Assembly (NCBI GenBank): GCA_030524635.1 | Contig: JAUNGG010000019.1 | Coordinates: 1 to 62,312 of the forward strand | From: Lachnospiraceae bacterium | Lineage (GTDB): Bacteria > Bacillota > Clostridia > Lachnospirales > Lachnospiraceae | DNA length: 62,312 nt | Reading direction: 5' to 3' | In this document: positions 23,963-32,002 of the stretch, piece by piece | How positions within the stretch are numbered: position 1 is the first letter of the stretch | How the letters are laid out: the number at the start of each line of letters is the position of its first letter | Program-made: the position numbers and the translations under genes | The notes under the pieces: generated by a model | The model's database searches: none | The model's input: only the letters and a program-made list of their open reading frames with translations | What the model was told of the DNA's origin: nothing

Positions 23963-24877
23963 TTATTCTGCCTTTGGATGGAACAGGGGATGCTGTTCCA
24001 CCAGGTCGATAAAATGCTGCTCCTCCTCCGTAAATCCCAGTGTGCTCCGGCAGGCCAGGCCGTTAATCCTGGTCAGCTTAGGCCGGATGGAAAAGTAGGT
24101 GATGTCCAGGGAGTGATCCATAATGGATTCCGGAATAAAGGCAACGCCGATGTTGTGGCTGATCATGTTCCGGACGGTAGTCATATTGCTTACCTCGCAG
24201 ATCACGGTAGGGTGAAAGTCGTGGGCAGCGAACGTGCTGTTGATCAGAGGGCGAAAGCTGGAATTTGCCTTGTTCAGGATGAAGTTCTCTCCGCCGAAAT
24301 GCTGGATCAGTTCCTGGAAGGTCATCTGTGTGGAAAGATCAGGGTGTGCCTGGATATAGGGATTCTGGTTGGAGACGGCAAACACGATCTCCTCCAGCCG
24401 CAGTACCTTGGTATATCCCGGCAGGTAATCCAGCGTATCTGTGGCCAGCACCGCAATATCGATTCCTCCGTCTGTAATATATTTTTTTAAAAGCTTGTGA
24501 TTTTCATCAAACATCTCAATGGTGGTATCCGGGTATTTTAAGTGAAACTGGGAGGTGATGGAGGTCACCAGCAGATTGCCCCAGATGGAATTCACGCCCA
24601 CCCGGATGTGGGCGGAGGAGGAAATCCCGCTGATCTTCTGGATCATCTCTTCTTCCAGCTTCAGAATCTGCTGGGCATAATCCTGATAGATCTGTCCGGC
24701 GGGAGTCAGGGTCAGATTGCCCTTCTGCCGGTAGAACAAAAGAGTCCCCATCTCCTGCTCCAGGCGGGACAGGTATTGACTTAGAGACGACTGAGATACG
24801 AAAAGAGTATCAGCAGCCTTGTTCATGTTTTTCTGCTTTGCGATTTCCAGAAAATATAAAAGATGTTTGGTGTTCAT
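23963..24877 (-). CDS. LysR-family transcriptional regulator B
   Basis: 304 aa. The helix-turn-helix (MNTKHLLYFLEIAKQKNMNKAADTLFVSQSSLSQYLSRLEQEMG) resembles the CysB/CynR group, with a typical effector domain after residue about 90. It is transcribed divergently from the ABC importer operon that begins at 25255, the classic arrangement of a LysR activator and its target. Three GTTCATAAG repeats (24872-24925) overlap its own start and leader and probably form its binding region. It is single-gene, ending in a strong terminator. Confidence 0.9.
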   Translation of the reverse strand: MNTKHLLYFLEIAKQKNMNKAADTLFVSQSSLSQYLSRLEQEMGTLLFYRQKGNLTLTPAGQIYQDYAQQILKLEEEMIQKISGISSSAHIRVGVNSIWGNLLVTSITSQFHLKYPDTTIEMFDENHKLLKKYITDGGIDIAVLATDTLDYLPGYTKVLRLEEIVFAVSNQNPYIQAHPDLSTQMTFQELIQHFGGENFILNKANSSFRPLINSTFAAHDFHPTVICEVSNMTTVRNMISHNIGVAFIPESIMDHSLDITYFSIRPKLTRINGLACRSTLGFTEEEQHFIDLVEQHPLFHPKAE

Positions 24878-24925
24878 AAGGTTACCTGTTCCTGTTCATA
24901 AGTTTTTACGATGATGGTTCATAAG
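24872..24925. repeat. Triple direct repeat, probable LysR binding array
   Basis: GTTCATAAG occurs at 24872, 24894 and 24917, spaced 22-23 bp (two helix turns), in the divergent region between the LysR gene and the importer operon. A further pair, GTACAAAACGC, repeats at 25002 and 25024 with the same 22-bp step. Confidence 0.55.
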
Positions 24926-24957
24926 ATAATGTGATGATTTTCATCAATATTAAATAT

Positions 24958-24986
24958 TTGTGCAAAATACCTTGGTATGCTATTAT
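24958..24986 (+). promoter_or_regulatory. Promoter of the oligopeptide-type importer operon
   Basis: TTGTGC (24958-24963), a 17-bp spacer and TATTAT (24981-24986). The imperfect boxes fit a promoter that needs an activator. Transcription would cross the mobile element at 25054-25187 before reaching the first gene. Confidence 0.6.
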
Positions 24987-25053
24987 TTTCCCATAAGAGT
25001 TGTACAAAACGCAAGCGGAAAACGTACAAAACGCGACAAAGTCGGGCATGGCG

Positions 25054-25187
25054 GTTACTGTTCAGGTAGGTCTGCGCACTTGCTGCGCTGACCGTATGAT
25101 AAGCTAGGCCAGAAAGCAAAAATCCCATCGCCGTAGGCGATTTTCATGGATTTTTGCCCGTTGCTGTGAACGCACGTGAACAGTAAC
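25054..25187 (+). mobile_element. MITE-like element, full copy 2
   Basis: 134 bp with perfect 11-bp terminal inverted repeats GTTACTGTTCA/TGAACAGTAAC and an 8-bp target duplication GCATGGCG on both sides (25046-25053, 25188-25195). The internal hairpins match copy 1 at 6381-6513. The inner stem is ATCGCC/GGCGAT here and ATCGGC/GCCGAT there, so both strands changed together and pairing is kept. It is inserted between the promoter and the first gene of the importer operon. Confidence 0.88.
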
Positions 25188-25254
25188 GCATGGCGAACAA
25201 AGGTGACATCGTTCCGGCAAACCAATTATATCACAGGAAAAGGAGCAGAACAAT

Positions 25255-26199
25255 ATGGGATCTTATGTGTTAAAACGAACCGGACAGATGGCCGTGATAC
25301 TGGTCATCATCTCCATCTTCATCTTTTTGCTGGTTTCTATGATTCCGGGCGATCCGGTTTATGCCATGTTAGGTGAAGAAGTATCAACAGAGGAATATCA
25401 GAGAGTATACCTGGAATTAGGGTTGGATAAGCCGGTGATGGTGCGGTATTTTGACTGGCTGGTCAGCGCGCTTCACGGCGACTTCGGTCAGTCCACCCAG
25501 TTCCACAAGGCAACCATGGAGGTTTTAAGTGAGCGGATTCCAATCACCTTATTTTTATCCTTTACCGCATTTTTCATCAGCATTCCCCTGGGAATTTTCT
25601 TCGGAGTGATCAGTGCAGTATTCCGGGGAAAGAAAATTGACACGGTGGTTACCTTCCTGGCAAACTTAACCGCCTGTCTCCCTCAGTTCTGGGTAGGACT
25701 TCTGGTAATGTATGTATTCGCCATGAAGTTAGGATGGCTTCCCTCCTACGGATTTACCTGGCTGTGGGATGACTTCAGTACCGGCATCCGGCAGCTGATT
25801 CTTCCGCTGTTCTGCTTATCCCTGACCGGTGTGGCCAGCATCACCAGACAGACCCGTTCCAGTATGCTGGAGGTCATCCGTCAGGATTACGTGAGAACGG
25901 CCCGTTCCAAAGGCTTAAAGGAGCGGAAGGTTATCTTCGTTCATGCATTAAAAAATGGTTTGATTCCCGTTATCACTATCCTGGGAATGAGGCTGGGAAC
26001 CATGCTTGGCGGCTCCATGTTTGTGGAATCGGTATTCTCCATCCCGGGAATGGGTTCCCTCTTCGTAAAGGCGATCACCTCCAGAGATATTCCGGTGGTG
26101 CAGGCCTGTGTACTGGTCACCGCATTAGTAGCATGTACCATTAACCTGATTACCGATATCCTGTATGCGGTAGTTGACCCAAGAATCCGGTTTGAATAG
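25255..26199 (+). CDS. dppB: Oligopeptide/dipeptide-type ABC importer permease B
   Basis: 314 aa, six membrane segments, start preceded by AAAGGAG. The family regions LVSMIPGDPVYAMLGEE near the N-terminus and the EAA loop (ARSKGLKERKVIFVHALKNGLIPVIT) are clear. It is the first gene of the operon. Systems of this type usually carry peptides or nickel, but several carry oligosaccharides. The UxuA and heparinase-like genes downstream make a uronate oligomer the better guess here. Confidence 0.92.
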   Translation: MGSYVLKRTGQMAVILVIISIFIFLLVSMIPGDPVYAMLGEEVSTEEYQRVYLELGLDKPVMVRYFDWLVSALHGDFGQSTQFHKATMEVLSERIPITLFLSFTAFFISIPLGIFFGVISAVFRGKKIDTVVTFLANLTACLPQFWVGLLVMYVFAMKLGWLPSYGFTWLWDDFSTGIRQLILPLFCLSLTGVASITRQTRSSMLEVIRQDYVRTARSKGLKERKVIFVHALKNGLIPVITILGMRLGTMLGGSMFVESVFSIPGMGSLFVKAITSRDIPVVQACVLVTALVACTINLITDILYAVVDPRIRFE

Positions 26200-26210
26200 G
26201 AGGCGGGACG

Positions 26211-27062
26211 ATGGACAAGACAAAGTTTAAGAAATTTATTCGTACATTATACAGCAGAAAAATCGTAATCGGAGCAAGTGTAGTGGTAGCAGTTTTTATC
26301 CTGGCAGCGATTCTGGCCCCGCTGATTGCCCCCTATGACCCTAATTACGCTGATTTCGCAGCGTATCTGTCACAGCCATCGGCACAGCACCTTTTAGGAA
26401 CCGATTCCTACGGCCGCGACGTGCTCAGCCGGATCATCTACGGAACCAGAGTCAGCCTGATCATCGGCGTGCTGGCAGTCTGTATTTCCTGTATCATCGG
26501 TACCTTCTTCGGAATGGTAGCCGGTTATTTCGGAGGAATTGTAGATGACGTGATCTACCGTATGACAGAAGCTATCCGTGCGATTCCCCAGGTGGTGCTG
26601 GCAATGGCGCTGACCGCAGTATTCGGCAGCGGCATCCGGAACCTGGCCATTATCCTTGGTATTTCATCCATGACCGGATACGTGAGAATGATGCGCGGCC
26701 AGGTGTTATCCATCAAACAGGCAGATTATATTATGGCTGGAAAGCTTCAGGGAAATTCCAATTTCCAGTTAATGTTTAAACATATTCTTCCCAATAGTAT
26801 TTCACCGATTATTGTTATGATGACGCAGCAGGTTGGTTCCACCATCCTTTCGGAGGCCGGATTAAGCTTCCTGGGACTTGGAATCAGCGCTCCCACCGCA
26901 TCCTGGGGCAGCATGGTAAGTGAGGGACGGATGTTCCTGCTTCAGAATCCGGTCTTTGCCCTGACACCTGGTATCTGTGTGGCGGCCCTGGTAATCAGCC
27001 TGAACATGCTGGGCGACGGCGTGAGAGATGCATTAGATCCACGGCTTCGCGGAGAATTGTAG
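26211..27062 (+). CDS. dppC: Oligopeptide/dipeptide-type ABC importer permease C
   Basis: 283 aa with the DppC N-terminal extension, an ILAPLIAPYDPNYADF region and HLLGTDSYGRDVLSRIIYGTRVSL (about 61-84), followed by the EAA loop (MAGKLQGNSNFQLMFKHILPNSISPI). It is the partner of permease B. AGGAGG precedes the start, with 11 bp between genes. Confidence 0.92.
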   Translation: MDKTKFKKFIRTLYSRKIVIGASVVVAVFILAAILAPLIAPYDPNYADFAAYLSQPSAQHLLGTDSYGRDVLSRIIYGTRVSLIIGVLAVCISCIIGTFFGMVAGYFGGIVDDVIYRMTEAIRAIPQVVLAMALTAVFGSGIRNLAIILGISSMTGYVRMMRGQVLSIKQADYIMAGKLQGNSNFQLMFKHILPNSISPIIVMMTQQVGSTILSEAGLSFLGLGISAPTASWGSMVSEGRMFLLQNPVFALTPGICVAALVISLNMLGDGVRDALDPRLRGEL

Positions 27063-27071
27063 GAGGAAAAG

Positions 27072-29099
27072 ATGAGCGGAAAACATTTATTAGAAATCAA
27101 AAATATCCAGACCTGCTTCAAGACAGACGGAAAGATGGTCCGGGCGGTAGACGGCGTGTCTATGTACCTGGACCGGGGCGAGATCATCGGTATCGTAGGT
27201 GAGTCCGGAAGCGGAAAGTCTGTAACCATGATGAGTACCCTGCAGCTGATCAGTTCTCCAGGTAAGATCACCGGCGGGGAGGTGTACTTAGACGGCAATG
27301 ATAAAAACATGCTGGAGTATGGGCCCCAGAGCGAGGAAATGCGGCAGATGCGGGGCGGCAAGATCAGCATGATCTTCCAGGAGCCTATGACCTCTTTAAA
27401 TCCGGTGCTGACCATCGGATACCAGATTCAGGAAAACATCATGCTTCATTTAAAGCTTTCCAAGGAGGAGGCCAAGGAGCGTACCATCAAGATGTTAAAG
27501 ATGGTAAATATTCCAGATGCAGAGCAGCGGTATCACTACTATCCCCAGCAGTTCTCCGGCGGCATGCGGCAGAGAATCATGATCGCCATGGCATTGTCCT
27601 CAGAGCCGGATATTCTGGTAGCCGACGAGGCCACCACCGCGCTGGATGTAACCACTCAGGCACAGCTTCTGGAGATGATCCGTGACATTGCAAAAAAGAC
27701 CAACACGGCAGTTATTATCGTAACTCATAATCTGGGCATTGTGGCCAGATTCGCAGAGCGGATCTATGTTATGTATTCCGGAAGCGTGGTGGAGACCACC
27801 AATACCAATGAGCTGTTTGCAGATTCGGAGCATCCTTATACAAGAGCTCTGCTGCGGGCCATCCCCAGACTGGACGATCCCAAGGATAGAATTCTGATTC
27901 CCATTGAAGGGCTTCCGCCCAACCCGGCAACCCGCCCGGATTACTGTCCCTTCTATGACCGGTGCGAGTATCGGATGGATAAATGTAAGCAGTGCAAAAA
28001 GCCGGCATTAAAGGAGCTTTCTCCCGGACATTTCTCCGCCTGTCTGTTGACCGAGGAGGAGAAAGCAGCCAAGGCGAAGGAGATCGCGGCGAAAAAGATC
28101 AAGGAAGCGCCTCAGGCAGTGGTGAGTGAAGAAAGCTGTCTGGATGTGCGGAATGTAAGAAAGTACTTCCCGGTTTATAAGGGTATTATGCGGAAAAAGG
28201 TTGGCGAGGTGAAGGCAATCGAGGAGATCACCTTCCAGGCCAGAAAAGGCGAGACCCTGGGAATCGTAGGCGAGAGCGGCTGCGGAAAGACCACTCTGGC
28301 AAGATGTATCATGCGGGTATACCAGCCGGAGGAAGGCGAAATTATTTTCAACGGAACCGATATTGCAACGTTTAATGATAAGCAGTTAAAGCCATACCGC
28401 CCCAAAATTTCCATGATCTTCCAGGATCCGTTTTCTTCCCTGGATCCAAGGCAGACGGCAGAATCGGTGGTAGGAGAATCCTTAAAGCTTCATCATCTGG
28501 TGAAAACGAAGGAAGAGTATGATGCGAGAGTGGATGAGCTGTTCCGGATCGTAGGTCTGGATCCGGCGCTGAAAAACAGGGTGCCCCATGAATTTTCAGG
28601 CGGTCAGCGCCAGAGGATCGGTATCGCCAGAGCGCTGTCCTCCAACCCGGATATGATCATCTGTGATGAGCCTATCTCTGCACTGGACGTATCCATCCAG
28701 GCTCAGGTGATCAACCTTCTGGAAGAACTGCAGGCCAAGCTGGGGCTGACCTACCTGTTTATTGCTCATGACCTGGCAGTGGTAAAGCACATCAGCGACC
28801 GGATTCTGGTCATGTATCTGGGGCGCGTGGTGGAGATCGCGGAATGTGATGAGCTGTACGAGAATACCCTTCACCCATATACGAAGGCACTTCTGGCAGC
28901 CGTTCCGGTGGCAGATCCGGTGGTGGAGGCATCCAGAGACCGGGTTCCGATCCGCGGCGAGGTTCCAAGTCTGACAAAGCGTCCCTCCGGCTGTCCCTTC
29001 CATGACCGGTGCGACCACGCTACAGAACGATGCAAGAGAGAGGTTCCGCAGCTGAAAGATGTGGGAGGCGGCCATCAGGTAGCATGTTTTCTGTATTAA
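27072..29099 (+). CDS. Fused DppD-DppF ATPase of the importer
   Basis: 675 aa in place of two separate proteins of about 330 aa. Half 1 has Walker A GESGSGKS (43-50), signature FSGGMRQR (161-168) and Walker B ILVADEAT, and ends with the C-terminal Cys box CPFYDRC. A charged Lys/Glu/Ala linker (about 328-352) joins half 2, with Walker A GESGCGKT (400-407), signature FSGGQRQR, Walker B MIICDEP and a second Cys box CPFHDRC. Both halves keep all ATPase motifs, so each site should be active. The fusion fixes the 1:1 ratio of the two subunits. Confidence 0.92.
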   Translation: MSGKHLLEIKNIQTCFKTDGKMVRAVDGVSMYLDRGEIIGIVGESGSGKSVTMMSTLQLISSPGKITGGEVYLDGNDKNMLEYGPQSEEMRQMRGGKISMIFQEPMTSLNPVLTIGYQIQENIMLHLKLSKEEAKERTIKMLKMVNIPDAEQRYHYYPQQFSGGMRQRIMIAMALSSEPDILVADEATTALDVTTQAQLLEMIRDIAKKTNTAVIIVTHNLGIVARFAERIYVMYSGSVVETTNTNELFADSEHPYTRALLRAIPRLDDPKDRILIPIEGLPPNPATRPDYCPFYDRCEYRMDKCKQCKKPALKELSPGHFSACLLTEEEKAAKAKEIAAKKIKEAPQAVVSEESCLDVRNVRKYFPVYKGIMRKKVGEVKAIEEITFQARKGETLGIVGESGCGKTTLARCIMRVYQPEEGEIIFNGTDIATFNDKQLKPYRPKISMIFQDPFSSLDPRQTAESVVGESLKLHHLVKTKEEYDARVDELFRIVGLDPALKNRVPHEFSGGQRQRIGIARALSSNPDMIICDEPISALDVSIQAQVINLLEELQAKLGLTYLFIAHDLAVVKHISDRILVMYLGRVVEIAECDELYENTLHPYTKALLAAVPVADPVVEASRDRVPIRGEVPSLTKRPSGCPFHDRCDHATERCKREVPQLKDVGGGHQVACFLY

Positions 29100-29214
29100 T
29101 AAGCAGACAAAGCTGTGTTATTGGCTGGCCCAAGCCGCAATTAGGAAAAGAAAATAATAAAAAGTGGGAAAAATACAAAAAATGGGGTTTTAACAGAGAA
29201 GGAGGAAATTTTAT

Positions 29215-30822
29215 ATGAAAAAGGCAGGAAAGGCATTAGCACTGGTATTGGCAATGGCAATGACCATCGGCACTCTGGCCGGATGCGGCGGAAATAAGAA
29301 TGCAGAAACCACAGCAGCAGGCGGCGGACAGCCGGCAGGCACAGCAGAAAGCACGGCTGCTGCCGGGGAAAAGACAAGCGGCGGAAGGCTGGTAATTGCA
29401 ACAGCAAATTCCCAGAAGACCTTCTTTATGCCGGCGTCCACCTCAACAGGAGATTACTTTGCGGCATTGCCTGTTCTGGAGCAGTTAGGCAGACTGGATT
29501 CGGAGGGCAATATGCATCCATGGCTGGCAGAAAGCTTCGAGACAGACCCGGATGATCTGACCTTTACCATTAAGCTGAGAGATGGCGTGAAGTTCCACGA
29601 TGGCTCTGTCTGTGATGCAGAGGCAGTGGCATGGAATATTGAACAGTACATGGAAAACGGCAAGGCTTCCGAGATCGGCAGCCCCAAGGAGGTAACCGTA
29701 GTAGATGACCTGACCGTACAGATCCAGTACGACACCTGGGCAAATAACTGGGAAAATGTAATCGGACTGATCTTTATCTGCTCCAAAGAGGCTTATGAGA
29801 AGAATGGCAAGGAATGGTGCAGCATCAATGCCGTAGGCACCGGCCCATTTAAGCTGGAAAACTATGTGGCAGATAACAAGGTTACTTATGTGAAGAATGA
29901 GGATTACCGAATCGAAGGCCAGCCGTATATCGACGAGCTGGAAATCGATGTGATCACCGATGTCAATACTCGTGTATCTGCTCTTTTAAATAAGGAAGTA
30001 GATATTGCCATGAAGTTTGAAAACAGCCAGATCATTCAGACCATCCAGGCTGCCGGTTTTGAGAGCATCGGACAGAGAAATGCAAACGTGGCAGATATCA
30101 AGCATATCATCTGGAACAGCAAGAGTACAGCTCATCCTATGGGTGACTTAAAGGTTCGTCAGGCGATCATGCACTGCATCGACTGGGAGAATGTAGCAAA
30201 AACCTTATCCGGCGGATTAGGAGAGGCAACCCCATTATTCTGTACCAAGGATTCCTGGGCATATAATCCGGAAGCAGAGTTTTATGAGTTCAATGTAGAG
30301 TTAGGCAAGCAGATGCTGGCAGAGGCAGGCTATCCGGATGGATTTGAAACCACCATCTACACCACCAGCGCAAATAACGATACGGCAACAGCATTCCAGG
30401 CATGTCTGGCACTGTTAAACATCAAGGCGGAAGTAGAGATTATGGACAGCTCAGCACTGGCTGCGATTCAGAAGGAAGATGACATTGACGGCTTTATCGC
30501 AAACAGAGGAGCAAGCCAGATGGATTACACCGCAAACTACATTCGTCTGTATTCCTCCGAGGGCATCAAGAATCACGGAATCATGCTGCGCCCGGCAGAG
30601 TTTGAGGAGCCGTTATTTGCAGCTCGTTCCGCAAAGACACTGGATGAGAAGAAGGAAAATCTTCAGGAAGCAGCAAAGGCACTGGTTCAGGATTATGTAA
30701 TGCTGACTCCATTAAGCATCGTTTACTATGAGTCCTTTGCACAGCCAAACGTTCAGGATTCCGGAATCTATGAGTGTGCATTAGAGGAGTGGACACCAGA
30801 ATCCGTAGCATTTACAAAGTAA
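29215..30822 (+). CDS. Solute-binding lipoprotein, family 5 (oligopeptide type)
   Basis: 535 aa with lipoprotein signal (LAGCGG, Cys 24) and a flexible Thr/Ala/Gly-rich linker to about residue 60. SBP_bac_5 features: WLAESFETDPDDLTFTIKLRDGVKFHDGSVCDAEAVAWNIE (about 101-141), the GTGPFKLENY motif, LKVRQAIMHCIDWE and AEAGYPDGFETTIYT. It captures the importer's cargo outside the cell. The gene comes last of the transporter genes and is followed by a weak hairpin, which should favour its expression over the downstream enzymes. Confidence 0.92.
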   Translation: MKKAGKALALVLAMAMTIGTLAGCGGNKNAETTAAGGGQPAGTAESTAAAGEKTSGGRLVIATANSQKTFFMPASTSTGDYFAALPVLEQLGRLDSEGNMHPWLAESFETDPDDLTFTIKLRDGVKFHDGSVCDAEAVAWNIEQYMENGKASEIGSPKEVTVVDDLTVQIQYDTWANNWENVIGLIFICSKEAYEKNGKEWCSINAVGTGPFKLENYVADNKVTYVKNEDYRIEGQPYIDELEIDVITDVNTRVSALLNKEVDIAMKFENSQIIQTIQAAGFESIGQRNANVADIKHIIWNSKSTAHPMGDLKVRQAIMHCIDWENVAKTLSGGLGEATPLFCTKDSWAYNPEAEFYEFNVELGKQMLAEAGYPDGFETTIYTTSANNDTATAFQACLALLNIKAEVEIMDSSALAAIQKEDDIDGFIANRGASQMDYTANYIRLYSSEGIKNHGIMLRPAEFEEPLFAARSAKTLDEKKENLQEAAKALVQDYVMLTPLSIVYYESFAQPNVQDSGIYECALEEWTPESVAFTK

Positions 30823-30829
30823 AACCGCA

Positions 30830-30855
30830 TGCCGCCTATTCGGCGGCAGGATTTT
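30830..30855 (+). terminator. Weak intra-operon hairpin
   Basis: Stem TGCCGCC/GGCGGCA with a 5-nt loop followed by GGATTTTC between the binding protein and uxuA. It is probably a partial terminator or an mRNA 3'-end stabiliser. Confidence 0.55.
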
Positions 30856-30877
30856 CACAGTAAGGAGACAGGAGAAT

Positions 30878-31864
30878 ATGATGACAGAATCGAAGATCCG
30901 GATTCAGCAGCAGGTATTTTCGGATTATACAGATGATCAGCTGCTGTTTTTAAAACAAATGGGAATCAGGTATGTATATGTAATGTTCCGTGACCAGCAT
31001 ACCGATTATGATTCCGTTATGAGCTTTGTAGACCGTTTAAGGAAGCATGGCCTGGTTCCCACCGACGGCGGAAACCGTACCATCTATAAGAATCCGGCGA
31101 TCCATTTAGGATTGCCGGGACGGGATGAAGGAATCCAGAAGTTTAATGATTTCAGCCGCATCCTGGCAAAAGCCGGAATTCCTATCACCTACATGACCTG
31201 GGAGCCAAACGGAGTTTTGACCACGAAATATGCGGTTGGGAATCACACAAGGGATGCAGTTGCCAGACTGGTAGATGTAAAGCAGCTGGAAACCCTGCCT
31301 TACAGCCATGGAAGATTTTACTCCAAGGATGAGATGTGGGAAAACTTCCAGTATTTCCTGGACAATACCCTGCCGGTATGTCAGGAGATCGGCATGAAGA
31401 TCGCTCTTCATCCAAATGACCCGCCGGTACCATCCTTAAGAGGAATCAGCAATCTGATCACCTCGGCTGAGGATTATAAGAAGGCATTTGCCATGGCAAA
31501 GGAAAGCCCTTATCTAGGAATGAAGCTGTGCGTAGGCTGCTGGCTGGAAGGCGGGGCGACGTTTGGAAACCTTCTGGAGGATATTAAGTACTTTGTAGAA
31601 AATAAAAAGGTATTCTGTGTTCATTTCCGGAATGTAAGCGGATGCGTGCCTTGCTTCGAGGAAACCTTGATCGAAGACGGCTACATGGATATGTATCAGG
31701 TGATGAAGCAGTTTGTGGACTGCGGATATGATGGACTGATGACAGTGGATCATGTACCGGAGTATGTGGCATCCTGCGGAGGGAAGAATTCTTCTTATGC
31801 ATATTCCATCGGATACATCAAGGCGCTGTTAAGCTGTGCGGCGGCGGATAAAATGACAGCGTAG
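30878..31864 (+). CDS. uxuA: Mannonate dehydratase (UxuA family)
   Basis: 328 aa TIM barrel. UxuA hallmarks are KIALHPNDPPVPSLRGISNL (about 184-203) with the metal-binding His, the conserved Cys in LCVGCWLEGG, FCVHFRNVSG (about 248-257), and TVDHVPEY near the C-terminus. It dehydrates D-mannonate to 2-keto-3-deoxygluconate in hexuronate catabolism. It differs from the unrelated RspA/ManD-type dehydratase at 14317-15564, so two folds that can do the same reaction lie in neighbouring loci. It is slightly shorter than the 360-390 aa usual for UxuA, so a related uronate-derivative lyase or isomerase is possible. Confidence 0.85.
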   Translation: MMTESKIRIQQQVFSDYTDDQLLFLKQMGIRYVYVMFRDQHTDYDSVMSFVDRLRKHGLVPTDGGNRTIYKNPAIHLGLPGRDEGIQKFNDFSRILAKAGIPITYMTWEPNGVLTTKYAVGNHTRDAVARLVDVKQLETLPYSHGRFYSKDEMWENFQYFLDNTLPVCQEIGMKIALHPNDPPVPSLRGISNLITSAEDYKKAFAMAKESPYLGMKLCVGCWLEGGATFGNLLEDIKYFVENKKVFCVHFRNVSGCVPCFEETLIEDGYMDMYQVMKQFVDCGYDGLMTVDHVPEYVASCGGKNSSYAYSIGYIKALLSCAAADKMTA

Positions 31865-32002
31865 AGGGCTGACACGGCAGAAGCATTTATGTAATTGTAA
31901 AGGCGCCCAAAGGGCTGCCGCAGGATAGCAGATGAGCTGTCATCAGGCAGATATCGGCAGATATCGTGCAGGGTGGCAGCTCATTGCAGATGGAGGAAGC
32001 GT

